Shown here in pieces: positions 11,616 through 22,547 of a DNA stretch of 64,000 nt (position 1 is the stretch's first letter; the number at the start of each line of letters is the position of its first letter). Source of the DNA: Stenogyne calaminthoides (taxonomy: Eukaryota; Streptophyta; Magnoliopsida; Lamiales; Lamiaceae); assembly GCA_037126765.1 (NCBI GenBank), contig JBBCBC010000056.1, positions 248,001 through 312,000 of the forward strand, in the 5' to 3' direction. A program made the translations under genes and the position numbers. The notes below the pieces were generated by a model. It was not told where the DNA came from. It saw nothing but the letters and a program-made list of their open reading frames with translations, and made no database searches.

Positions 11616-13075
11616 AGAACAACCCCATTAACATGGTTACCCATAATATGTCGAGATTTTTTAAAAAAAACCTCTCAAAGAGAGTCCATCAGGACTAGGA
11701 GTCTTATCATCCCCAATAAAAAAAAATAGTATCTTTAACCTCAGAGGGTAAAATAAAGTCAGCAACAAGAGAAGGGCCACAAGCAAAGTACTAGGATCTG
11801 TAAGGATACGATGAGACTCAATACCAAAAAGGTCAAAGTAAAACCCCTTCAATTCATTAGTCACTTGCTCGGAGGTGGTAGGAGCCCCATTTCTACCAAT
11901 AATGGGGAAATGTGATTCCAGCCACGATATCTCTTCACAATACTAATTTTTACCACTATTAATGAGAAAATTACACTTAGTTTTTTTGGAAATTAAACTC
12001 ATTTCTGCTTCATAGAGAAACAAGTCTTAGCCCTGAGGGCCTTGACATTCTCACGAAAGACATAATCAGAAGGGCCCTGATCAAGAAGGAGTTGATTTTG
12101 CTCCAACTGAATAGTGGCAACAATAACTTTCGAAGTAATGTGAGAGAAATGCAAATTATCGAGGGATTTTAATTTTATACCTTTTAAAGATTTCAACTTT
12201 TGACATAACGTGTACTGAGAGGTACCAAATAAAGTAGAACCCCACACTTCAAAAACCAAGGGAAGGAAATTAGGATGATAAACCCATAAATTAAAGAATT
12301 TAAAAGGTTCTTTCCCCCAATAAATTTTGTTCAAGAATAGAGACGACAATCGGAGAATGATCTGAGAGACAACCGAAAGGCAAAGCCTAGCAAAATAGAA
12401 AAGAATATTTGCATGCCAAACGGGATTGACAAGAGCCCTGTCTATTTTGGACCAGGCCTCATTATTGTTCCAAGTGAAGAAACAACCAGAATATTGAACT
12501 TCACTTAAACCTAAAGCAGGATAGGTATCCTGGAAAATAACTCATCTCACAAGCAGTGACATCGACACCCCGAAGCCTTTTCTCAGGAGCTTTTATCAAA
12601 TTAAAATCCCCAAGGATCAGTCTGGGTTCCAACTGCGACTCACCAAGCTCAAGGAGCGACTCGCAAAGACCACGATTACTAACCACATAATGGAGACCAT
12701 ACATAACGGTGATAAGAATAGAAACATGGACTTCTTTATAAATAATTTTGCAATACACAGTTTGAGAAGACACTGATAACACATTCAAATCAACCTTGGA
12801 AGAGTTTCAAATGATTAATATGTCCTCCCTGGATGGAGTCACTAGATGGAAATCAACCATGGAAGAGTTTCAAATGACTAATATGTGTCCTCCCTGGATG
12901 TAGTCACTTGATTCCATCTAGGGAGATGATTCCTCATCAACAACTCTAATTTAGGAATATTTAATTTGGTTTTTAAAATACCCAAAAATTCAACCTTCTG
13001 CTTTCTTAACATAGGCAAACTTTTTTGTTCAAGGGGCTGATTACAACCCCTAATATTTCAAGATGCAATCCGCAT
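11616..13075 (-). pseudogene. LINE ORF2 remnant: endonuclease and start of RT
   Basis: The - strand reading starts at ATG 13075 with 'MRIAS', then a TGA (13060-13058) where the endonuclease motif has Trp, then 'NIRGCNQPL', the usual opening of the plant LINE apurinic endonuclease. 'LILGDFNLI' (within 12788-12501) is the conserved GDFN block. 12349-11999 matches the linker ('FKFFNLWVYHPNFLPLV'). 11864-11661 holds the beginning of RT ('GDDKTPSPDGLS'). Several stops and frameshifts are present. The rest of RT is absent: the LTR ending at 11615 replaces it. Confidence 0.85.
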
Positions 13076-13665
13076 GGGAAAAAAAAAGAGCTTAATGGTT
13101 AGGACGACGTCCATCATTCACAACATGGGGTTTTCACCCCACAGGCCCAGGCAACGACGAGTGACTAGGCCTTGCAGCCTTCTCGCCCTTATGCATTACC
13201 ATCTTATCCTTCTTCTTTTTCTTATTGGATTCCACCAAGGTGAACGGGGTGTCATCAGCCCTAGGGTGGACGACAACCATATCACCAACTAACAATTTGC
13301 CATCATGTTGCATATGAGACTTAGGTGCAGAATTAAAATCACACAAATCACCATCCCTAGAACCAACAAGATTCGACTTAGATAAAATTAGAACCGATAA
13401 GGTTCTCGCCTACACACTATCAATAGAAATTAAAGTAGCAGGTAAATCCCCAACCCTAGAACATGCAAGGTTCAACCTAGAGGACGAGTTAGCAGTTATA
13501 CCTTTGTTTTTCTCAAGTGTATCATCACCATGGTGTGAGTTTTTAGCAAGATCTTTTTTTTTTCCACAATTGGTTTTCTTCCTAGTACCAGCAACTTCAA
13601 GAGTTGTGCCAATATTTTTTGTGCCTGTACCAACAGCCGTTGGGGCTATAGCAGTAGTTTTCGGG

Positions 13666-13735
13666 TTGTACAAGCAGTTTTGGGGGCTGTACAAACAGTT
13701 TTGGGGGTTGTGCCAGCAGTTTCGAGGGCTATTAT
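13666..13735. repeat. Short tandem repeat inside LINE ORF1
   Basis: Three imperfect copies of a unit of about 24-27 bp containing 'TGTACAA(G/A)CAGTTTTGGGGG'. Confidence 0.65.
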
Positions 13736-13888
13736 TTTTTCCAGCAACACAATTAACCTCTACATACCCAAAACAGAAGCAGGATTTACATTATTTTGGG
13801 GTGTGCTCATTAACCACGAGTTGTTCATGGTCACCTGGGAATTGAAAAGGTAATTTTGTTGGCAACTCTTTTTGAAGCATCAACCTCA

Positions 13889-16050
13889 TGTTGGAGAATT
13901 GGGTTTGACCCAAGTGGAAAATGACATGGTCCATTTTTAAATAAATTTTTTGAAGAGTTTATATTAAATAAATATATTAAGTTGCATCTTTGAGCTAAAT
14001 TTATTGTGGGATCCACAGCTTGAGTTTTAGTGTTTTCGAGTTCGTTACGAAGTGGGTTTCACAAGTTTCATGATGAACACGTGAGAAAATCAATTCTCAG
14101 TGTGAATGATAAATTGACCCAAATAGATATGCTTGAAGCTGGAATTTTCTAGAAGAAGCATTTTTTCTTCCACTTATAAAATTTAATTCAATGCTTAATA
14201 ATCGCCTTTGAATATTTTATGAGTTATGGTGGCTTAATTGCAGCCTTTAACTTTTTCTCTCCAACTTAATATGAGTTATGATATCAATCTTACAATGAGA
14301 TGGATGTATGGCTGAACTTTTGCATCCCTTAGAGTGATTTGAGGCAAAATTAATGAAATCAACCTTTATGAAATGGTTGAATGTGTGTCACTCTTTAGCT
14401 ATAAAAAAAGGTCTCAACCCCCACATTGAAGATCATATCTAAAAAATTCATCTCATCATCCCCATAATTTCATTATCTTTGAGAAAGTTTAAGCAATGGC
14501 TCTAGCTACGAAAAGTTCGAAAGAACTGCTTCTCATTGCTTCTGAAAGCAGCATGATTGGGTGTTGTACCTTGGTAGTTCATTGCTCTTGAAGGCCTGAA
14601 GCTTAACATGCGAGTAAATTGAGCTTAAGGGCAAGTGGTTTACCACTGTCTCATCTGTTGGTGTATACCGTAAAGCAAACTTTCAGTGGGCTTTTATGGA
14701 TGTATATTTGATTTTCTTATTATCTGAAATAAATGGTTTTTCACATTATTGCATTCTTAGAAATTGTTTGTATGTTTGCTTATCTTATATTGTAGACGAT
14801 GTGGTGGGTTTGTAGTCACATAGAAGATCACATTGTCAAGTACCTTGTAAGATATAAACAATATTCACAACTGAGATAGTTCTGGACATAACTATTGGTT
14901 TAAGTTGTAGTATAAACTTGTTGGTGGCTTGTCTTGGCCATTAGTTTATACTAGTGCGATGTGTCGTATTGAATAGATCACATATAAGACATGTTCTTAT
15001 ATTCTGACTGTTATGAAGAACTAGAGGTCTTGGTGAATTTTGTAATTCTTAACCCTAAGTGTGATATTTAGATATGTGGAGTGCTTATTCACTACTTTGA
15101 TTTACTATGGGTGAGAATCTTGGTAGATTCTTCATACTCCGTATTTTGGGTAGTGACATCGCTCGCATGATGTCTATTTATTGGCATTAGGGCATCGTGT
15201 CCTGGACATCCGGATGATGACGTCCCCTTGAGGAAACTCATAAAGGATTGTCGTATTAAACCCTGCAGGTGGATTTAATATGTACGACAACAAAGGTTGA
15301 GTGGTACTACTCAAGGAATAATAGATATTAATTAATTAAAGTAGTTAGAAGCTTTAATAATTAATGGGCGTGTGATATCTTTAACACGGGAATTATAAAG
15401 TCTAATAGAAGCCCTGATTCGGTTCGGGATAGGACGGGAGTGCAACATTAATTCTCTAGTGGGATGAATTAATGTTCTCGGGCCAAATAATGTTCTGGGT
15501 TGAACATAAGAGTATTTGGGTCCGTAAGAAGCCCAAACCCTATACCTTCTAATGGATCCCTAGTCTGGCCCATGAAACCTGAGGACTATATATAAAGGAG
15601 CCTTGTATTCATCTCAAAGCCCTAGTGCACGAAAATGAAAGCGCAGCAGCCAGAAAAACTAGGGTTTGAGGAGACGAAATAGCAGGCACCTTCTCCACGT
15701 TTGATAGATTGTTGTCCACTCGGTATTCGGATGAGGTTGGGAGACAGACTAGAAGATCTGTAGTGGAATCAATGCCTCGATCTTCAAGGGTAACTAATCT
15801 AAACCTTGCTCTAGACGTATGTTTAGGTTTTATATTTGTTACGTGTATGTTTGGTATCCGACAACGATCCTGGTGACGGACCGCCCTCACCGGCGTGTTC
15901 CATCATCATCCAGGATTTTATTCTGAATATTTTGTTTTCTTTTTACCGCGCATTTGCTCCAAAGATTCGTTTTTAACTAAACGGGATATTTATTTCTTTG
16001 GAATTTAACTTCCAACAACATTTTTGTATTTTTTTATGAAAGTTCCAACA
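13889..16050 (+). mobile_element. Solo LTR, 2.16 kb, Copia-like
   Basis: Starts TGTTGGAGAATT and ends GTTCCAACA, with no internal region. Flanks are CCTCA (13884-13888) and CCTCC (16051-16055), a 5 bp target duplication with one mismatch. Deleting the element brings LINE ORF1 back together at that point. Conserved blocks such as 'GGCTTGTCTTGGCCA' (14926) and the 'CTCCGTATT' stretch (15138) are distant versions of blocks in the A/B/C LTRs. An inner CCAACA at 16012-16017 is an alternative end, but it gives no target duplication. Confidence 0.82.
15589..15596 (+). promoter_or_regulatory. TATA box of the solo LTR
   Basis: TATATAAA followed by GGAGCC, in the position expected for the LTR promoter. 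It sets the + orientation. Confidence 0.55.
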
Positions 16051-16317
16051 CCTCCACCAAGATTCTAGCATAGGAAATATATATTTTCTGCAAAGTCAAG
16101 AGATCAGTGGAAGTGACTTTTCGATCTTTGACGTTATCTTACTAAGAGCCATTGAGTGCCAACAATCCAAAGGAACACCCAAAAGTTGCACCCAAATCGG
16201 AATTGTCCAATTCACGTTGTAGAATTTGAAGTATTTGTTTGGTAGATTAACATATTGGCCCTTAAAATATGAAGGTCCGGTCTTCACTACACTGAATTCA
16301 TATGATAATGGATCCAT

Positions 16318-17688
16318 TCCATGGAGGTGTTATTCATAAAACTACCAGAGCTCGTTTGCTAGGTGGGTTGAGATATAATGAGATTGTTTATGCTTGGATA
16401 TATAAACCTTAATATATGTATCTATGTTATGTTTGCTTGCATTATTCACAATGGGTTAACCAACCAATCTATTATTTGCTACATGAAACTAATTAGTTAG
16501 ATAAACAAAAAAAAAATTGAAAATTCCAAATCTACCTAATTGACGCACAGAAACAATACACGTAATGCAAAAGTCTTTTTTTTTTAAATACAAAAATTTC
16601 ATAAACGATGACGGCGAAATATGGTTCAAAAAAATTCAAATGATTCTTGTTCATAAAAATTGACCCCCACCACGCAACCATTGCCATCACTTGGCATCTG
16701 TGTCCCACCTCTCAACTGACTCTGCCGCCGGACACGCCACAGGTCCACCACGGCGTGGCCTGCCCTCCTCTCCAGCATCAAACGTTCTCCACCTCATACA
16801 TCCTTGAAACCCCCTAACGAACTCAGCCCAATCGATTCCGACATACCATTCGACCTCTTCTTCAACGAAGGTGAAAATCTCGTGTTTTATTTCCCAAAAA
16901 ATTGAAATAAATGAATCCCATTTGTTACCCGTCAAAGTAACGCAACACGCCGATGCAGTTAACGACGTCGTCTACAATACTCAACTCCATTAAACCTAAC
17001 CCCAACAAACTATTTATGCATCGTTCCTAAGCCCTAAATTGTGTTGCACTGTGGTTGCATTTTATTTGGACGCATATGGGAAATTGAAACTGCAAATGGG
17101 GAATTGAGGCAATTTCGTCTTCCTTCTTCCATGATCTGAACACAGTTATGAAAGACATGGGGGCACCTTTGTGGTTTGCATGGTTCACGGGACGTTAAAC
17201 TTGGAAAAGAAAAAAATTAATTATGAATAGTTTTATGAATATCACCTCGGATCCATTAACATATGAATTATGTGGAGTGGGAACCGGGGCCTGGATTTTT
17301 TAAAAGGCTTATGTGTTTATACATATAGCCTAACAAACATCATATTATGTCCTTGTTTGGTTCACGTGACATGATTGATTAGTTATAATATGATTGAGTA
17401 AGATTGTATTGAATTGTTTGAATCAAAATACGTATTTAGATTGTAGGATTGTAACTCTTAATTCCACTTTCCACATGAGATAAACATATCCCTCCATATA
17501 TGGATTAAACACATTTTTTTACACATGCTGAAAATGTATTTTGGGCCCTCATCCCACAAACCAAACAACCAATTACATGAGATTAAAATGTTAGTTCCAA
17601 CCCATTCTGGTCAATCCCGTTAATCAAACAAGCCTTATGTGTATTAGTGTGTCTATCACCCACTAATACCTTCTACCAAACATGCTCT

Positions 17689-17739
<51 letters not shown>

Positions 17740-17932
17740 TGAAATTTGACCTGAGAATGTTAAACAATTTAAACCACCCTCAAAATTTGACCCTACCCTT
17801 AAATTTTTTTATATTATGAGATGGTTAAATTCAAGGGTATGGCATTCGGAAAGATGCTCAGAACCCTACTGTTGTGTTTCCCACTATAAAGGAGGGAAGG
17901 TTTTGGTTTTTGCAGAATTTTGAATCAAACAA
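16318..17932. other. Spacer upstream of the SMN gene, no supported gene
   Basis: AT-rich spacer. 16687-16990 is more GC-rich and has a short open frame on the - strand, but I recognise no domain in it and give it no function. A simple repeat lies at 17691-17740. The 190 bp before 17933 should contain the SMN promoter and 5' UTR; I see no clear TATA box close to the start. Confidence 0.5.
17691..17740. repeat. Microsatellite (AT)16 followed by a T run
   Basis: Perfect AT dinucleotides from 17691 to 17722, then T to 17740. Confidence 0.95.
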
Positions 17933-20900
17933 ATGGGGAAAGAGGGAGAGCTTTGGGACGACTCTGCCCTAATCAAAGCGTTCGATCACGCCTTTACTAA
18001 ATACAAGGCAAACCCTCAATTCATGTTATATGCACATACCAGTCTCTGTGTGTTTATATACACTATACAGTTTTTCCCCAATTATTTTTGATATTTTTGG
18101 TATTAATGCTTTGTTTCTATCCAACCTTTCCTTTTTCTTAGATGATGCATGGAACGACTGAAGAGAAGAGCATCAAGGAAACAATTCCAGCTGATAATGG
18201 AAGCAACGAAACGTGAGTAGTACCTAAATCTCATCTGATACATTCTATGGTGTAATTTGTTTGTTAATCGTGAATTTAATTCTTTAGTTGATTTGCGAAA
18301 CAGTTAGTTGTATACTATTTAGTGTAGGAGATATTAGCTGAAGTGATTAAATGAATATGTTACTCACTAATATATGATTTGATGGACCGATTAGACTTGA
18401 ATTAACAAACAGGGAGAAACATTTTTGCATTTTGAAAATGATTTAGTTGGTTTACACAATAGCATCAACTTCTTATTAAGGAGAGAGTGTTATGATATTT
18501 AACTTGAAGACTCTATTTTGTTTGTTTGTGTTCTTGGATGGAATGAAGCTGCTCCATTTCAAAATGAATACTAAATTAAATTATTTCTCTCAAAAACACA
18601 CTGGGCGGGAAGTGATAGATGTTTTCTGGAGTCGGATAAGTTGTAGGACTAGTGTTCGTAGGCAGGGGACTTTTTCTTGCTTTCTCAAATCGGTTAATCC
18701 GGTAAGCTATTTTGTTATTAAAAGTAGTCTACATCTTCTTGGACACTATTCCTTCAGTAAAGCATCTGAGCCAGGGGCAACTGTGACTGATCCTTTTGCC
18801 TAATTAACTTCAAGTTGGACGAGCTCTTATCCTCTTGCCTAACGTAATTAAATGTAGGGTTGTTAATGTTAGACTTTTGCCTATTGCTGTAAAATTCCTT
18901 TCTGCTTATCGTCAAACGTCTACCCACCCAGGGAGGAAATAGCTTGTTCATGTCTCAAACAAAGAAAGCATCTGTCCATAGGAAGGTTTTCCCCCTTAGC
19001 TGTTTGGGGATTCCTATGAAATAGGCCAAAAATTCTCTGCAATATTTTCATGGAGAATTCATTCAAATGATTCCAAAGGGATCTCACTCAGTTAGTGGAA
19101 TACTCTCCGTTGTTCTTGCATCAAACTTTGGTTTGTGGTCCATTGTTTTTGTTTTGCATGTACATATTGGCAAATTCAAATTCTATGTATGATGCTCGAT
19201 CACTCAATTAACAATGCAAATGAAAGCTATTGTAATTCATGATACATTATTAATGCTAACTTTTTATGACATGTGTTGATGAAGGCATGTGCAGAATATG
19301 GATAATCCTTACTCTGCAATGGAAACCACCTCCAAAATAGGAGAGCCTACAGAGATTATTCAAAGCAAGGAAGAATTGGGTTCTTCCAATATTCAAGATA
19401 GTAATGTTATACCCACCAATGAGATTCCTACTGCTACATCAGGGAAACATATCTCATCTGATATAAAAACTCAAAATGATGCCATAATGTGTTCAAATGG
19501 TCCAGAAGAGTATAGCATGTTGTTGAACAAATATTATGAAGTTGAGGGTCAAAGGCAACAGATTCTGCAGCAACTTTACCAATACAGCAATTCGAATGAA
19601 CAATTTCCTATTTCAACTGCTGAAGAGTATCAAACATCTATTGCGCAACCTTACGACACTGTTACCTGTCAATGTCCATATGGCTGTCAAAATTGGGTTG
19701 TTCCCTGCAATTCATTGCCCAATTCATGTTTGGGTGGTAATAATGTTGGTCAGGATATTCCCAAAGGTTCTCAAAATGGGAATTCTATGTCTCCAGAAGG
19801 TCCTGATTTTGTGAAGACGGCAATGATTGCTGCTGAAAGAGCACTTTTGTTGACAAAACAAGCAAATGGAGGTGAGATCCCTATTCACATCTGGAAACTG
19901 TTATAATTCTTTGGGATTAGCTTCTATAAGAAGTTGGCTAAAGAAGTTAGATCTTTATCTCTCTTTGCTACCGTTTGCAGTCCACAAATTTAAGGAATCC
20001 TGGACTTGGCTCATTGGAAGAATGTTGATACTAGAAATAAAGTGTTTGGTTTGGTTAGCCTGAGTCAGTTGCTATAAGTTCTCAAGACCATAAGTTTAAA
20101 AACTACCTCATGCCCCATCTAAACCACACATGGTTCTTGAAGGAAATATCCGAAAATAACAATTGAAAGAGCACTTTTGAGTTTCTTTCTGTGGAGCTTC
20201 TTAAGTATTTTCTGTCTTAAATGACTTTCTAAATGTGAATTCTGATACTCCGACACTGCTCCGAAATCCAGCTCTGAACCTGGCAATCTTGTTCTGGAGA
20301 ATTCATGCTGTTTTATTGTTATCCAAACGTAATTAGGTTCTTTATGTATAGTCTTTTCAATCTGGATGTACAAGACTTTTCTGCTTATGAACTAATTGAC
20401 TTCTGAGCTGGCAAATATCAGTGTCTTGTTTTCATTATGATACACACGTAAAGTACGAAGAGATTGTATGGTCTTTAACATATGTACTATGTTTATCTTT
20501 GTTGAATTGCAGGGAGGGGCCAACAGGTTGGGATGGAAATGGGTCATATTCCTGAAAGTAACTCCGGTACAGATCTTCATGTGGTCTTGAATGCTTGGTA
20601 CTCTGCAGGCTTTTATACTGGAAAGTGAGTATTACTATTCTCAGTATTATATTGATGGAATTTGACATGTTTTTGCTACTATGCTGGACAAACTGCTGTT
20701 TTAAGTGCACATAGTAATTATTGGGATCGATTTCTACTGATTATGCCATGTTATACGATAATTCTATTTGATAATGAGGGGGGAAAAGGGTATATGGTGA
20801 GTTACAACGTGGATTGAGGGCATTAATTGAAATACATTTCTGTTAATATGAACTATGTACAAGCGAAGAACATATATTGCTGTTTTAACTAACCAAACAA

Positions 20901-21405
20901 TGCCCAGCTAAGAATCAGCTATGAGGTTCAAAGATAGTGTTTAGTAATTTATTTTAACTTAAGAAAAAGATGCTGATTTTTCTTTGACATACAAGCTTAT
21001 TCCAAGGAAAAAGTTAAAACCATGGCAGCATACATAAAATCATCATTCATTTGAACATAATTATATTTTGAGTTTGTTTAATCAATGCCATGGTATCAAT
21101 GCATTTTCCTCGGATATGCATAGATCGCGATGGGTTTTACTTAAGATTCAATAAATATAATTGTGCCCCAGATTCCAGAAGCTTTATGCTCATGAGCTTA
21201 ACTCAACTTGCATCGAGTCATATTATATTGATCCATATGATTATCCCTGGTGATTTTCATCTAAAAAGTACAGTTGTGGCATTTCAGAATTTTAGTCAAT
21301 GTACCTTCCATCTTCACAAATCTAATTAGTCTTGTTTTGCATTAACCTAGGTATCTTTCTGAGCAATCATTGGACAAGAGAAAGCACGAACAAGAAGACC
21401 TTTGA
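17933..21405 (+). CDS. SMN: SMN (survival motor neuron) homologue, five exons
   Basis: Exons 17933-18007, 18142-18212, 19285-19871, 20513-20624 and 21351-21405 join in consistent phases to 299 codons, close to the 294 residues of human SMN. Residues 6-18, 'ELWDDSALIKAFD', match the N-terminal Gemin2-binding helix of SMN. Residues 272-284, 'AWYSAGFYTGKYL', match the C-terminal YG box used for self-association. In the family, SMN with Gemin proteins loads Sm proteins onto spliceosomal snRNAs in the cytoplasm. The middle shows no Tudor domain, only a Gln-rich helix (about 124-143), a Cys cluster (177, 179, 183, 190) and Ser/Asn-rich stretches. Intron 1 begins with GC (AAG|GCAAAC); the others are GT-AG. 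The start is the first ATG and begins 'MGKEG'. No lesions were seen. The second and third splice sites are inferred from phase and motif only. Confidence 0.9.
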
Positions 21406-21715
21406 GCGTTCAGTGGGGGTCTCTCGCTATATATAGATATTATTGCAGTCATAGACTTTTGTTGGTGACCTTGAACTTACACTTGGCACATGCACCTTGT
21501 GTGAGTCCCTATGCATGGTTAGCCTAGTATGGTGTTTCATTCTAGTTCTAGCCCCTATATATTCGACTCTGGTTTTCAACGAGGTTGTTTGTGTTTTATT
21601 GTCCTAGAGCAAAATTACCTGGTATGCATCTTTCGATTAAGGCTTTCGTGTTTTCTTATCTTTAAAAAAAAATTCTTTTCATTTTTAACTATGTAGCATG
21701 GTTTTATTTATGAGA
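21406..21715. other. 3' flank of the SMN gene
   Basis: Probable 3' UTR and downstream spacer. No canonical AATAAA was seen close to the stop. No gene. Confidence 0.45.
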
Positions 21716-21842
21716 AAATGCCTTTAAGGTACAAAAAATAGAAACAAGTGACTCTTAGGTACAAGAATTTTAAGTAGTGACTCTAAGGTACAAAATGAGA
21801 CATTTTTACCCCTAGAGTCAATTTTTATTACAATCTTGCCAT
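21716..21842. repeat. Dispersed 'AGGTACAA' repeat fragment
   Basis: Three spaced copies of 'AGGTACAA' with 'ACTCTAAGGTACAAAATGAGA'. The reverse complement of this segment recurs at about 48185-48275, and a looser relative lies near 28190-28260. Family unknown. Confidence 0.55.
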
Positions 21843-21899
21843 TTAAAAAGCTGTCAGTGAGTCAACATTATTCCAATTTTTGGTGTGGTAAAAGTGGAA

Positions 21900-22547
21900 A
21901 TCTTGTGATGATCTGGATCTATAGGATTACGTGTATATTGGAAAAAGAATCTGCACGACAATCTTGACCACGAAATGCTCTGAATTCAATACCTGCAAGA
22001 AAGACACGCCGGAAGAGTTCCCGGCGCGGGCACTCCTACGCTCAAGTCAATAATCTTTCTAACACGCAATGTACTATATGTAAGTGAAATAAGTGAATAT
22101 GTTATTTGATAAATCAGAAGAGTTACCTCGGCGGAGGTTTTATACCCCTCAAACCTGAACTTCTTTCTTCTCCCTCTTCATCCACGTTCGGAGCGTGGGA
22201 GTTGATAGGCTTTCCCCTTACTCCCGTCATGGCCCACGACCAGGGCCTATCTTCCCATTATCTTTTCCGTCATGCTTAGGGTCCCCTCTATTCCGAGGGT
22301 TTCGTAACCGCTTTACTCAAGATAATCGGTTCCGAGTTTGTAGGCATTGAATCCCCTCCTTCCGCAACAACCTCGTGGGCGAATCACTTCTCTTTGGCCG
22401 TTAGCTGTGATCTTTTGTATTGGCCCAAAGTTAATCTCCCGAAATACTTGGGCTCCTTAGACCTCAACCCCCTGTGGCGACCCTTGGGCTTAATCTCTCT
22501 AGGCCCAAGACTCTTAGCTCCTGATCTTTTACGCCTTGATCCATTTC
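21900..22547 (-). mobile_element. Gypsy/LARD-type LTR fragment, split by element D
   Basis: It has the 'GAAGAGTTCCCGGCG' and 'CTACGCTCAAGTCA' blocks and the 'GGCCCA'-rich end that I associate with LTRs of plant gypsy or LARD elements. The same sequence appears to resume at 26466 and run to about 26570 ('CTTCGGCCCAACTCCATGG'). Outer ends and target duplication were not determined, and the strand is a weak inference from its likeness to 61300-61400 read in reverse. Confidence 0.5.
22543..22547. repeat. Target-site duplication of element D (left, ATTTC)
   Basis: ATTTC precedes TGTTGGGAG and recurs at 26461-26465 directly after CCTATCA. Confidence 0.88.

Larger units (their letters stand above)
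13134..16317 (-). pseudogene. LINE ORF1 remnant, split by a solo LTR
   Basis: 16317-16051 encodes the end of a DUF4283-like region ('VPLDCWHSMALSKITSKI', then after a frame change 'TDLLTLQK' and 'SYARILVEV'). The reading continues at 13888 with 'EVDASKRVANKITF' on the other side of the inserted LTR. The remainder to 13134 is Lys/Ser/Pro-rich, as is common at the C-terminus of plant LINE ORF1, and contains stops. ORF2 begins about 60 bp downstream. Confidence 0.8.

Noticed and set aside
16012..16017. CCAACA as the right end of the solo LTR
   Set aside because: It gives no target duplication; the end at 16050 gives CCTCA/CCTCC and restores the LINE reading.
16687..16935. 82-codon open frame on the - strand with Trp-rich and Gly/Arg-rich parts
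   Set aside because: No domain, no recognisable partner exon, and low sequence complexity; could be leader of the old LINE or a decayed gene.
18492..18803. 103-codon open frame inside SMN intron 2
   Set aside because: It lies between well-supported exons, shows no family resemblance (no Tudor pattern), and lacks splice sites that keep phase.
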